Counted from the first letter of the stretch, positions 47,344 through 55,634 are shown. The stretch: DNA of 64,000 bases from Stutzerimonas stutzeri (GCF_009789555.1 NZ_CP046902.1:4618748-4682747), one strand, 5' to 3'. Numbers and translations: made by a program. Notes: a model not told the origin generated them from the sequence alone.

Positions 47344-47359
47344 CACACGAGGATCGACC

Positions 47360-48655
47360 ATGCTGGAGAAGCTGTTTCAACTCAAGGCGCACCACACCAC
47401 CTTGCGCACCGAGGTCCTCGCTGGTCTTACGACCTTCCTGACGATGGCGTACATCCTCTTCGTCAATCCGAGCATCCTTGCCGAAACCGGCATGGACCAT
47501 GGCGCGGTCTTCGTCGCGACCTGCCTGGCAGCCGCCATCGGCTCGGCAATCATGGGGCTGGTGGCCAATTACCCGATCGCCCTGGCGCCGGGCATGGGCC
47601 TGAACGCGTTCTTCACCTACACCGTGGTGCTGACCATGGGTTACACCTGGCAGACCGCGCTGGGTGCGGTATTTCTCTCCGGTGCGATCTTTTTCCTGCT
47701 GTCCATTTTCAAGATACGCGAATGGATCATCCACAGCATTCCGTTGGCGCTGCGATCCGGCATCGCGGCAGGTATCGGCCTGTTCCTCGCCATCATCGCG
47801 CTCAAGAACGCCGGTATCGTCGTGGATAACCCAGCCACGCTGGTGGGCCTGGGCGACCTGACCGCTGGCGGTCCGCTACTGGCCTGCCTGGGGTTCTTCC
47901 TGATCGCAGCACTGGCCTATCGCAAGGTGACCGGCGCGGTGATGATTGGCATCCTGGTGGTGACCGGACTGTCGATCCTGCTCGGTCTTTCCGAACTCAA
48001 CGGCGTGGTATCGATGCCGCCCTCGCTGGCGCCGACCTTGATGCAACTGGACATCATGGGTGCGCTGGACATCGGCCTGCTCAGTGTCATTTTCGCCTTT
48101 CTCTTCGTCGACCTGTTCGACACCTCCGGCACGCTCATCGGTGTCGCGCAGAAAGCCGATTTGCTGGACAAGGACGGTCGTATGCCGCGCCTGGGCCGCG
48201 CGCTGCTGGCGGACAGCACCGCGACCATGGCCGGCGCCGCGCTGGGAACCTCGACCACCACCAGCTACATCGAGTCCGCCGCCGGTATCAGCGCCGGTGG
48301 GCGTACCGGAATGACCGCCTGCGTAGTGGCTCTGCTGTTCCTGCTGAGCCTGTTCTTTGCACCGTTGGCCGGTGCAGTGCCGGCCTACGCCACCGCGCCT
48401 GCGTTGCTGTTCGTCGCGGTGCTGATGATGAGCAGCCTGGCCAACATCGACTGGGACGATCTCACCGTCGCCGCGCCGGTGGTCATTGCCGCGCTGGCGA
48501 TGCCGCTCACCTTTTCCATCGCCAACGGCATTGCCTTCGGCTTCATTGCCTGGACCGCGATCAAGCTGCTCGCGGGCCGCTGGCGCGACCTGAGCCCGGC
48601 AATGTGGGTGCTGTCGATCCTGTTCGTGATCAAGCTGGGCTTTTTCAACGGTTGA
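47360..48655 (+). CDS. NCS2 family purine permease, AzgA/PbuG type
   Basis: A 431-residue membrane protein with about 12-14 hydrophobic segments. AzgA-branch motifs are seen: LRTEVLAGLTTFLTMAYIL at the N-terminus, ALAPGMGLNAFFTY, FLFVDLFDTSGTLIGVA and GTSTTTSYIESAAGI. It imports adenine, guanine or hypoxanthine by proton symport. AGGA six bases before the ATG is the ribosome site. It is followed by trmA on the same strand. Confidence 0.92.
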   Translation: MLEKLFQLKAHHTTLRTEVLAGLTTFLTMAYILFVNPSILAETGMDHGAVFVATCLAAAIGSAIMGLVANYPIALAPGMGLNAFFTYTVVLTMGYTWQTALGAVFLSGAIFFLLSIFKIREWIIHSIPLALRSGIAAGIGLFLAIIALKNAGIVVDNPATLVGLGDLTAGGPLLACLGFFLIAALAYRKVTGAVMIGILVVTGLSILLGLSELNGVVSMPPSLAPTLMQLDIMGALDIGLLSVIFAFLFVDLFDTSGTLIGVAQKADLLDKDGRMPRLGRALLADSTATMAGAALGTSTTTSYIESAAGISAGGRTGMTACVVALLFLLSLFFAPLAGAVPAYATAPALLFVAVLMMSSLANIDWDDLTVAAPVVIAALAMPLTFSIANGIAFGFIAWTAIKLLAGRWRDLSPAMWVLSILFVIKLGFFNG

Positions 48656-48665
48656 TGCCGCGCGA

Positions 48666-48729
48666 GGTGGATGACGCTGTTCCGTCCACCCTTATCGATA
48701 CCCGGTGGATGGTCCAAGCGCCATCCACT
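48666..48729. repeat. Pair of GTGGATG-type inverted repeats
   Basis: Two palindromes lie one after the other: GGTGGA...TCCACC (48666-48690) and GTGGATGG...CCATCCAC (48705-48728). They share the same arm sequence and fill the gap between the permease stop and trmA. They look like a small intergenic repeat of the Pseudomonas REP kind. Confidence 0.7.
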
Positions 48730-48758
48730 CTACGATTTTGACAACCCAAAGAGTCCCC

Positions 48759-49847
48759 ATGAGCCGTCCGCGATTCGACCCTGCCAACTACGACGCCCAA
48801 CTCGCCGACAAAGCCGCCCGGCTGGTCGAGCTGCTGGCGCCCTTCGACGCGCCGGCGCCTGAGGTCTTCGACTCACCGCACGAACATTACCGCCTGCGCA
48901 CCGAGTTTCGCCTGTGGCGCGAGGACGGCCAGCGCCACTACGCGATGTTCGAACCGGGTGACAAACATACGCCGATCCTGATCGACGAGTTTCCGATCGC
49001 CAGCCGCCGCATCAACGAACTGATGCCGCGACTGAAAGCCGCCTGGCAGGCAAGCGAGACGTTGAGTTTCAAGCTGTTCCAGGTCGAATTCCTCACGACA
49101 TTGACCGGCGATGCGCTGATCACCCTCGCCTATCACCGTCCGCTGAACGAGGCCTGGCAGGTTGAAGCCGAGCAGCTAGCCGCCGAACTGGGCGTGAGTA
49201 TCGTCGGGCGATCCAAGGGCAAGCGCTTCGTCATCGGACGCGACTACGTCGAGGAGCGGCTGGTGGTTGCCGGTCGAACCTTCAGCTACCGCCAACCGGA
49301 AGGCGCCTTCACCCAGCCCAACGGCGAGGTCTGCCAGAAGATGCTGAACTGGGCGTTCGATGCCCTTGGCGAGCGCGACGACGATCTGCTCGAACTCTAC
49401 TGCGGCAACGGCAACTTCACCCTGCCGCTGGCGACGCGGGTGCGCAACGTGCTCGCCACTGAAATCAGCAAATCATCGGTGAACGCAGCGCTGGCGAACC
49501 TCGACGACAACGGCATCGACAACGTGACGCTGGTGCGCCTCTCCGCCGAGGAGCTGACCCAGGCGCTGAACGACGTGCGACCTTTTCGCCGCTTGGCGGG
49601 AATCGACCTGAAAAGTTATGCCTTCGGCAGCGTCTTTGTCGACCCGCCACGCGCCGGCATGGACGCGGACACCTGCGAGCTGACCCGCCGTTTCGAGCGC
49701 ATCCTTTATATTTCCTGCAATCCCGAAACCCTGGCGCAGAACATCGCCCAACTGGCCGACACCCACCGCATCGAGCGCTGCTCCCTGTTCGACCAGTTCC
49801 CCTATACCCACCACATGGAGTCGGGTGTGCTACTGATCAGAAAGTGA
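48759..49847 (+). CDS. trmA: tRNA (uracil-5-)-methyltransferase TrmA
   Basis: A 362-residue SAM enzyme that makes ribothymidine at U54 of tRNA. SAM motifs ELYCGNGNFTLPLA, the active-site block VDPPRAG, the nucleophile ISCNPETLAQN and the C-terminus FDQFPYTHHMESG are present. It begins MSRPRFDPANYDAQL. The ATG at 48759 fits this, and the frame upstream is unconserved. Confidence 0.97.
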   Translation: MSRPRFDPANYDAQLADKAARLVELLAPFDAPAPEVFDSPHEHYRLRTEFRLWREDGQRHYAMFEPGDKHTPILIDEFPIASRRINELMPRLKAAWQASETLSFKLFQVEFLTTLTGDALITLAYHRPLNEAWQVEAEQLAAELGVSIVGRSKGKRFVIGRDYVEERLVVAGRTFSYRQPEGAFTQPNGEVCQKMLNWAFDALGERDDDLLELYCGNGNFTLPLATRVRNVLATEISKSSVNAALANLDDNGIDNVTLVRLSAEELTQALNDVRPFRRLAGIDLKSYAFGSVFVDPPRAGMDADTCELTRRFERILYISCNPETLAQNIAQLADTHRIERCSLFDQFPYTHHMESGVLLIRK

Positions 49848-49878
49848 TCAGCAATAGCCGGTCTCGGGTAACACGGAC

Positions 49879-51423
49879 TTAATACTCCACACGCAGCTCG
49901 GCACTGCTGGGTTCGGCCTGGCAGGCGAGCGTCCAGCCCTGATGTAACTGCGGCTCAGTCAGCACCTGATTGCTTCGCAGAATCACGCTCCCAGAGACCA
50001 CGCGGCACGTGCAAGCCGCGCAGACACCGGAACGGCATGCACTGGGCGGCTGTAATCCAGCCTGTTCCATGGCCTCCAGCAATACTTCACCGGGAGCCAC
50101 CTGCAGCTCATGCATTCGCCCCGCCAGAGTCACCTGCAAGCGGCTACGGCCTCCACTCCGCGCTGCCCCGCCCGGAGCCGCACCGAAGCGCTCCAAATGA
50201 ATCCGCATGTCGCTGATCGCCAATAGACCGAGCGCGGTACGCGCCGTGTCCATGAAAGCCCGCGGCCCACAGATAAAACAGTCGGCACGGCTCCAATCGA
50301 TCAATTGGGTCGCGATCTGTTGCGCATCCGCTCGCCCTTGGCTGACATCGAACCACTGACGCAAGTCGAAACGTTGCGAATAGTCCCGCTGCAACACCGC
50401 CAGTCGCTCCGCGAAAATCACTGATTCAGGGTCGCGGTTGGCGTAGAACAGGCACACCCGGGCACTGCCCTGCGCGAGCGCCGCCTCGATGATCGCCATC
50501 AACGGGGTGATACCACTGCCAGCGCCCAGCAGCAGGAGATCGGCATCCAGGCTATGCGGCACGAACAGCCCAGCGGGCGGCAGCGCCTCGATAGTGTCAC
50601 CCGGCTCCAGATGCTCGAACAGCCAGTTCGAGGCGCGCCCGGCGGCAACCCGCTTGATGGTGATACGCAGCAAGCCATCGGTCCCTACGGGTTGCGACAG
50701 CGAGTAGCAGCGCAACAACGCTGACTCGTCACATGGCACCCTCAACGTGAGAAATTGCCCCGGACGAGCCAGGAAGCGCGACCGCTGAACACCTGGAACC
50801 TGCAATACGTATGAACAGGTATCGAGCGTCTCGGCCTGACGCGAAATAACCTGTAGACGAACGAACTCACCCGCCTCGGGCAGGCTTTGCGAACGAAGAG
50901 CGGCTCCCTTCGGCGTCTTCGTCAGCCCCTTCAACATCGGCCCTATCGATCTGCGGCGAAAGACCAGCAGATAGGCGATATGCAAGCCGACCAGCCCCAG
51001 GCCCAGATCGGCGAAGAACTGGTGTACGCCTTCGGTATCCCCCATCCAGTCGACAAAATCGATGTCGCTGGCGGCGCCGAACAGGTTCGGCTGTACTCCG
51101 GGCAGTGCGGCCAGCACATCGCCGTTATCAACCATGCCCAGACCAATCAGGGTGGCGATGGCGAAGCTCGCCAAGGCGGCAGAGGTAAGCCACATACCCA
51201 GCGCCGTTATATCCGGCCTGCGCAGTTGCCGCTTCGAGGGCAGCAGACGCGGGAAGCCGCGCAAGTGGATTCCTGAAATCAGCAGGCGCAACACCAGCAG
51301 CACGAGCAGGCCGTAGCCCAGCCAGATATGCAGCAGCTCGGCAGAGCTACCGCTCATGTAGACCGCAACAAAGAAGCCGGCCAGCAGCCAGTGGAATAGT
51401 CGGAAACGGTTGAAAGCCGCCAT
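49879..51423 (-). CDS. Fusion of cytochrome b561 membrane domain, FNR and [2Fe-2S] ferredoxin
   Basis: A 514-residue single polypeptide. Residues 1-155 form four membrane helices of cytochrome-b561 type, with likely heme-b histidines His11, His32, His134 and His148. Residues about 180-400 are a ferredoxin-NADP reductase: FAD motif LRCYSLSQP, NAD(P) motif LLGAGSGITPLMAI and CGPRAFMDTAR. Residues about 420-514 are a plant-type ferredoxin (Cys463, Cys468, Cys471, Cys501). It should move electrons between NAD(P)H and membrane hemes. It is divergent from the SHP-DHC genes and shares their 136-base control region. I know of similar fusions but not a proven function. Confidence 0.85.
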   Translation of the reverse strand: MAAFNRFRLFHWLLAGFFVAVYMSGSSAELLHIWLGYGLLVLLVLRLLISGIHLRGFPRLLPSKRQLRRPDITALGMWLTSAALASFAIATLIGLGMVDNGDVLAALPGVQPNLFGAASDIDFVDWMGDTEGVHQFFADLGLGLVGLHIAYLLVFRRRSIGPMLKGLTKTPKGAALRSQSLPEAGEFVRLQVISRQAETLDTCSYVLQVPGVQRSRFLARPGQFLTLRVPCDESALLRCYSLSQPVGTDGLLRITIKRVAAGRASNWLFEHLEPGDTIEALPPAGLFVPHSLDADLLLLGAGSGITPLMAIIEAALAQGSARVCLFYANRDPESVIFAERLAVLQRDYSQRFDLRQWFDVSQGRADAQQIATQLIDWSRADCFICGPRAFMDTARTALGLLAISDMRIHLERFGAAPGGAARSGGRSRLQVTLAGRMHELQVAPGEVLLEAMEQAGLQPPSACRSGVCAACTCRVVSGSVILRSNQVLTEPQLHQGWTLACQAEPSSAELRVEY

Positions 51424-51464
51424 GAGGGTTCCTCCATGAAAGAAGTGCCACCTTGTAGGCGCAT

Positions 51465-51482
51465 TAGCTGACGCGTAGCTGA
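51465..51482. repeat. Direct repeat TAGCTGA with an 11-base period
   Basis: TAGCTGA occurs at 51465-51471 and 51476-51482, separated by CGCG, in the divergent region between the fusion gene and the heme-protein gene. Spacing of one helical turn suggests a dimeric regulator site, perhaps for the minus-strand gene. Confidence 0.5.
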
Positions 51483-51499
51483 ATAGCCGCTGCTTAGCG

Positions 51500-51531
51500 T
51501 TCAGTTTCGCTTAAGTAGGCGCGCCCAGACT
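51500..51531 (+). promoter_or_regulatory. BqsR/PmrA-type box and promoter of the SHP-DHC genes
   Basis: TTCAG-N6-TTAAG (51500-51515) is followed by 10 bases and CAGACT (51526-51531), a -10-like hexamer, 28 bases before the ATG. The same layout recurs at 52760-52791. It resembles the TTAAG-N6-TTAAG site reported for BqsR and the related PmrA box. Confidence 0.65.
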
Positions 51532-51559
51532 CCGCTCATTCTCAATCGGAGCCTGCGCC

Positions 51560-51964
51560 ATGAAGACCCACTGGATCGCCTTGATCTGTTGCCTGAGCCT
51601 TCCCGCTCTGGCCGAAACCGGACACCCGCTATTGACCGTCTACGCGGAGCAGGCGCGCCAGCAAGACCCGGCCTTCGCCGGCTTTTCCGCCGAACGCGGC
51701 AAAGCGCTGTACTTCACGGAACAACAGCGCAACGGCAAGCCCATGAGTTGTACCACCTGCCATACCAGCGACCCACGACAAACCGGTAAAACGCTGGCCT
51801 ACCGCAAGGTCAAGCCATTGGCACCGGTGGCCAATCCCGAGCGTTTCAGCAATCCGAAAAAGGTCGAGAAATGGTTCCGACGCAATTGCGACGACGTCTT
51901 TGCCCGCGAATGCACGGCACTGGAAAAGGGTGACTTCATCAGTTGGATCAGCCAACTGAAATAA
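51560..51964 (+). CDS. shp: SHP-type monoheme cytochrome c (DUF1924)
   Basis: A 134-residue exported protein. The signal peptide ends near ALA at residue 18. One heme site CTTCH is at residues 64-68. His68 to Asn109 is 41 residues, and Asn109 is followed by Cys110 and Cys118. In Rhodobacter sphaeroides SHP, as I recall, Asn88 is the sixth heme ligand and Cys89-Cys97 form a disulfide; the same spacing is present here (NCDDVFAREC). SHP is the rare c-type heme protein that binds oxygen through that ligand. It is 11 bases before the diheme cytochrome gene. Confidence 0.85.
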   Translation: MKTHWIALICCLSLPALAETGHPLLTVYAEQARQQDPAFAGFSAERGKALYFTEQQRNGKPMSCTTCHTSDPRQTGKTLAYRKVKPLAPVANPERFSNPKKVEKWFRRNCDDVFARECTALEKGDFISWISQLK

Positions 51965-51975
51965 AGGGAATGATC

Positions 51976-52494
51976 ATGAAAATCGCACGACTGACCGCTA
52001 TCGCCGGACTGAGCCTTAGCGTGATACTGATCGGGGTCAGCCTCGCCGGGAACGATAGCCACTCCAGTCGCTACAAGCGACCCAAGCAGCTTGCGGTGCA
52101 GCGCAATGCGCCACTGTTGTGGAAAGAAGAATGCGCCGCCTGCCACATGCTCTATGCGCCGGGCTTGCTGCCGCCTGAGGCTTGGCGCGAGCAGATGCGT
52201 ACCCTCGATGAGCACTACGGCAGTAACGCCACACTCGAACCCGAGCAGGAGCGCGAGATTCTCGACTTCCTCGTGCGCGCCTCTGCCAGCAACCGGTTGC
52301 CCGTCGAACCCTCTCCGGTCGTCGGCGAACCGCCACGCATCAGCCAGACGCGCTGGTTCGAGCATAAACACGATGAGGTCAGCGAAGCCAAGTTCCGCCG
52401 CGAGGCGGTAGGTGGTCGGGCCAACTGCGTGGCCTGCCATCGCGATGCTGAACGCGGAGACTTCGATGATGACAACGTGGAAATTCCACGCTAG
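51976..52494 (+). CDS. Diheme cytochrome c (DHC), partner of SHP
   Basis: A 172-residue protein with an N-terminal hydrophobic signal (RLTAIAGLSLSVILIGVSLAG). There are two CxxCH heme sites: EECAACHMLYAPGLLP near residue 54 and NCVACHRDAERGDFDDDN near the C-terminus. This matches DHC, the electron partner of SHP in Rhodobacter and Shewanella, whose genes lie together with a cytochrome b561. The ATG at 51976 was chosen for spacing from AAGGGA; an ATG six bases earlier is also possible. It is co-transcribed with shp. Confidence 0.85.
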   Translation: MKIARLTAIAGLSLSVILIGVSLAGNDSHSSRYKRPKQLAVQRNAPLLWKEECAACHMLYAPGLLPPEAWREQMRTLDEHYGSNATLEPEQEREILDFLVRASASNRLPVEPSPVVGEPPRISQTRWFEHKHDEVSEAKFRREAVGGRANCVACHRDAERGDFDDDNVEIPR

Positions 52495-52823
52495 GTCATC
52501 TGCGCGTCTTCTCTATTTCCAGGAAGAGCGCGGCATCCTTCTGTGCATATTGCGTCTGGCTCGGAAGCCCGGGGACCAGCGGCGCAAGCGTGCTGCCGGC
52601 GCGAGAGACTCGATCAGCCGTGTGGCCTCGTCGGCTGTGCTGGCCAGCCCGCGATGCGCGCTGTTGAAGCATGCGCGCGGCACCGAAGGTGCCCGACTGC
52701 CCGCTCGCATAGGTGCACGCTGGCCCGCTGGCGCGTTGCGACCACAGCTCGGCACGCCGCTAAGCTTCGCTTAAGTTTCGCCGCCTAGACTCACCGCAAT
52801 TACCCACACAAGGAGTAGGTGAA
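52495..52823. other. Intergenic region with a second promoter
   Basis: These 329 bases separate the diheme cytochrome gene from the b561 gene. The first 260 hold no gene that I can support. The last 70 hold the repeated BqsR-type promoter, so the b561 gene has its own start of transcription. Confidence 0.6.
52760..52791 (+). promoter_or_regulatory. BqsR/PmrA-type box and promoter of the b561 gene
   Basis: CTAAG-N6-TTAAG (52760-52775) is followed by exactly 10 bases and TAGACT (52786-52791), a good -10 hexamer, then the ATG 32 bases later. The run TTCGCTTAAG is identical in both promoters. Confidence 0.7.
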
Positions 52824-53369
52824 ATGAACGCGAATTCAATGCCGACGCGTTACGGACGGCTGTCCATCGGGCTGCACTGGCTGATGCTGCTGCTGATCGC
52901 GGCGGTCTACGCCACCATTGAACTGAAGGGCAATTTCGACAAGGGCAGCGCACCGCGCGAGCTGCTCAAACACTGGCACTTCATGCTCGGTCTGGGGGTC
53001 TTCGCGCTGGTCTGGTTGCGCCTGCTCGCACACTGGCTGGGGCCGGTGCCGAAGGCCGCCGCAGGTGCACGCTGGGAGCATGCTCTGGCAATACTGGTGA
53101 AAGTCGCGCTGTACGGGCTGATGATCGGCCTGCCGTTACTCGGCTGGCTGACGCTGAGCGCCGCAGGCAAGCCGATCCCCTTCTTCGGTCTGCAGCTGCC
53201 GGCCCTGATTGCAACGAACAAAGCACTGGCCGGCGAGATCAAGGATATCCATGAGGCCCTAGCGGTCGCCGGGTACGGGTTGATCGGCCTGCATGCCGCG
53301 GCCGCGCTGTTTCACCACTATATCCGTCACGATGACGTGCTGCGTCGCATGCTGCCCCAGCGGCGCTGA
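52824..53369 (+). CDS. Cytochrome b561
   Basis: A 181-residue membrane protein with four helices. Heme-b histidines are in LSIGLHWLML (helix 1), LKHWHFMLG (helix 2), IKDIHEALA and GLHAAAALFHHYIRHD (helices 3-4), typical of the bacterial b561 family. In SHP-DHC clusters it is the membrane partner that hands electrons from the quinone pool to DHC. AGGAG lies nine bases before the ATG. Confidence 0.92.
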   Translation: MNANSMPTRYGRLSIGLHWLMLLLIAAVYATIELKGNFDKGSAPRELLKHWHFMLGLGVFALVWLRLLAHWLGPVPKAAAGARWEHALAILVKVALYGLMIGLPLLGWLTLSAAGKPIPFFGLQLPALIATNKALAGEIKDIHEALAVAGYGLIGLHAAAALFHHYIRHDDVLRRMLPQRR

Positions 53370-53513
53370 GGCGCGTTGATGAATGCCCGGCCGGTACACG
53401 TTGGGCAGCGTTGCCGTGGGCCCGCACCGGTCACTCATCGAACCACCACCCGCGCATCATCGCCCCGTGCCCCGCGCCCCGTGCATGGGAGTCGTGGCCG
53501 GCCCGACACGCTG

Positions 53514-54056
53514 TCAGGGCGCCGGGTCGCCGCGGCGAAACGGCTGCGCCACGCTCTCGCTGGACTCGCTCGGTTCCGGCCGAACGTCGCCCAGGCGGAA
53601 CGGTTGCGGTGGCTCATCCACCAGCCGACGGGTAGGCGGCTCGACCCGAGCGGCCGGGGCCTCGGCTGCGGCTCGCTCACGCATCGCCAGCAGCGCGCCG
53701 GCGGCGAGCAAGGCTGCACAGAACCGGTAAACCAGTGAGGCCAGATCGAAGCCGATCAACTGGCCACCGTCGAGCCACAGCGAGCCCAGTCGCCCGGCGG
53801 CCAATGCCAGCATGGTGATGACCAGCATGACCAGCGCCGCCCGGGCACGCTCCGGTTCGCGGATAGCCCAGAGCAGGAACAGCGCCATTCCCAGTTGCAA
53901 ACCGCCGTAATAGACACGCATATGGCTGACCGAGGCGGTCTCCATCAGCAACATCCCGTTCAGATTGGCCATTTCATAGGGACGCAGCCAGTAGGCGAGG
54001 CTGAAAGCGATCATGATCACGGCCTGAACAACCAGAACGAAACGAGCAAAACGCAT
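53514..54056 (-). CDS. DUF4345 membrane protein with a proline/arginine-rich tail
   Basis: A 180-residue protein. The first 125 residues have four hydrophobic helices (starting RFARFVLVVQAVIMIAFSLAYW) of the DUF4345 type, function unknown. Residues 130-180 form a tail rich in Pro, Arg and Glu with two copies of QPFRxGD (PQPFRLGD and AQPFRRGD). The ATG at 54056 was chosen because the membrane part starts there. The tail is open to the cell interior if the usual topology holds. Confidence 0.75.
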   Translation of the reverse strand: MRFARFVLVVQAVIMIAFSLAYWLRPYEMANLNGMLLMETASVSHMRVYYGGLQLGMALFLLWAIREPERARAALVMLVITMLALAAGRLGSLWLDGGQLIGFDLASLVYRFCAALLAAGALLAMRERAAAEAPAARVEPPTRRLVDEPPQPFRLGDVRPEPSESSESVAQPFRRGDPAP

Positions 54057-54225
54057 CGAAAACTCCCCTGATAGCGGCTGCGCACTACAATAGCCATCCG
54101 ACCGAAACGACAGGCGTTGGTTCGCCGCGGTGCCACAGCCGCGCAACAATCGCTCGAACGCCTGCGCTTGGATGCCACGACCGCTTGGCGTTATCGTGCG
54201 CCGAATTCCATTGGAGAACTTGTCC

Positions 54226-54660
54226 ATGCGCCGTCTGCTATTTGCCACGACCCTGTTCGCCAGCCTCGCCCAGGCTGCCGAACCCATCACCATCGAAGTT
54301 CATCGCGACGCCAACTGTGGCTGTTGCACCTCGTGGATCAAGCATCTCGAGGAAAATGGCTTCCAGGTCAACGATCACGTCGAAACCGACATGGCCGCCG
54401 TCAAGGCGCGCCTTGGCGTACCACACCGGCTGGGCTCCTGCCACACGGGCGTCATCGACGGAAAGTTCGTCGAAGGTCACGTTCCCGCCGCCGACATCCT
54501 TAGCCTACGCGCTCAGCCTGACCTTATCGGCGCGGCAGTGCCCGGTATGCCCATGGGCTCGCCTGGCATGGAGATGGGCGACCGCAAGGATGCCTACAGG
54601 GTGATCGGGGTAAGCAAAAAGGGTGATGAATCGGTCCTCGCCGACTATCCGGAGAACTGA
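54226..54660 (+). CDS. DUF411 metal-binding exported protein
   Basis: A 144-residue protein with a signal peptide (RRLLFATTLFASLAQA) and the DUF411 motif DANCGCCTSWIKHLE (Cys pair). A third cysteine lies in LGSCHTGVIDGKFVEGHVPA. The C-terminus has four methionines (PGMPMGSPGMEM). Members are often found with copper-resistance genes and are thought to bind copper or another soft metal. It has GGAG nine bases before the ATG. Confidence 0.85.
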   Translation: MRRLLFATTLFASLAQAAEPITIEVHRDANCGCCTSWIKHLEENGFQVNDHVETDMAAVKARLGVPHRLGSCHTGVIDGKFVEGHVPAADILSLRAQPDLIGAAVPGMPMGSPGMEMGDRKDAYRVIGVSKKGDESVLADYPEN

Positions 54661-54752
54661 CGAAAAAGCAGACGAAACCTGAATGCCGGCTGAATTAGCT
54701 GGCCACCTGACGGGTCTATCCGCTAGCAGCTTCCTGCAAGAAGGATTCGCAC

Positions 54753-55613
54753 ATGCGTTGGAAAAAAGCGCGGCGCAGCGACAACGTGGTGGATGCCCGC
54801 GGCCGTAGCGGCGGCATCGGCGGCGGACGCCTGAGCCTGGCCGGGGTAGCGATCGTGGTGGTCATCGGATTGCTCTCTGGCCAGGACCCGATGCAGATAC
54901 TTGGTCAATTGGCCAATCAGACAGGTCCGGCGCCCACGCAGCAGAGCGATACGCCCGCACGCGGCGACGACCCGCAAGTGGCGTTCGTCCAGGCCATTCT
55001 GGGCGACACCGAAGACACTTGGCGCGCGCTGTTCCAGGAATCCGGCGAGCAGTACCGCGACCCGACGCTGGTGCTCTTCCGCGGCGGGGTCAACTCGGCG
55101 TGCGGATTCGCCAGTTCAGCGGTTGGCCCGTTCTACTGCCCAGGTGACCGGCAGGTGTACCTCGACCTTCAATTCTTCGATGAGATGGCTTCGCGCTTCT
55201 CCGCCTCCGGCGACTTCGCCCAGGCTTATGTCATCGCGCACGAGGTCGGCCATCACGTACAGACCCTGCTCGGGGTATCGCAACAGATACAGGCCGCACG
55301 CCAGCGCGGCGCGCGCATGGAAGGCGACAGTGGCCTGCTGGTTCGCCAGGAGTTGCAGGCCGACTGCTTCGCCGGTGTCTGGGCCTACCACGCGCAACAG
55401 CGCCATGACTGGCTCGAAGTCGGTGATCTTGAGGAAGCGCTCAACGCCGCTACCGCCATCGGCGACGATAATCTGCAAAAGCAGAGTCAGGGCCGGGTGG
55501 TGCCGGACGCGTTCACGCATGGCACCTCGGCGCAGCGGGTGAAGTGGTTCCGTACCGGCTTCGACAGCGGTGACCCGGCACGTTGCGATACCTTCCAGGC
55601 ACAGCGCCTGTAG
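54753..55613 (+). CDS. YpfJ-family neutral zinc metallopeptidase
   Basis: A 286-residue protein with a short N-terminal anchor (LSLAGVAIVVVIGLLSG, near residues 27-43) and a zincin domain with AHEVGHHVQTLLGV, which gives the HExxH pair. The third ligand is probably the Glu in QELQADCFAGVWA. The family (KPN_02809-like) is of unknown substrate. It lies downstream of the DUF411 gene on the same strand with 92 bases between. Confidence 0.88.
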   Translation: MRWKKARRSDNVVDARGRSGGIGGGRLSLAGVAIVVVIGLLSGQDPMQILGQLANQTGPAPTQQSDTPARGDDPQVAFVQAILGDTEDTWRALFQESGEQYRDPTLVLFRGGVNSACGFASSAVGPFYCPGDRQVYLDLQFFDEMASRFSASGDFAQAYVIAHEVGHHVQTLLGVSQQIQAARQRGARMEGDSGLLVRQELQADCFAGVWAYHAQQRHDWLEVGDLEEALNAATAIGDDNLQKQSQGRVVPDAFTHGTSAQRVKWFRTGFDSGDPARCDTFQAQRL

Positions 55614-55634
55614 CCTGATCGAGCTCAGCGCGGG

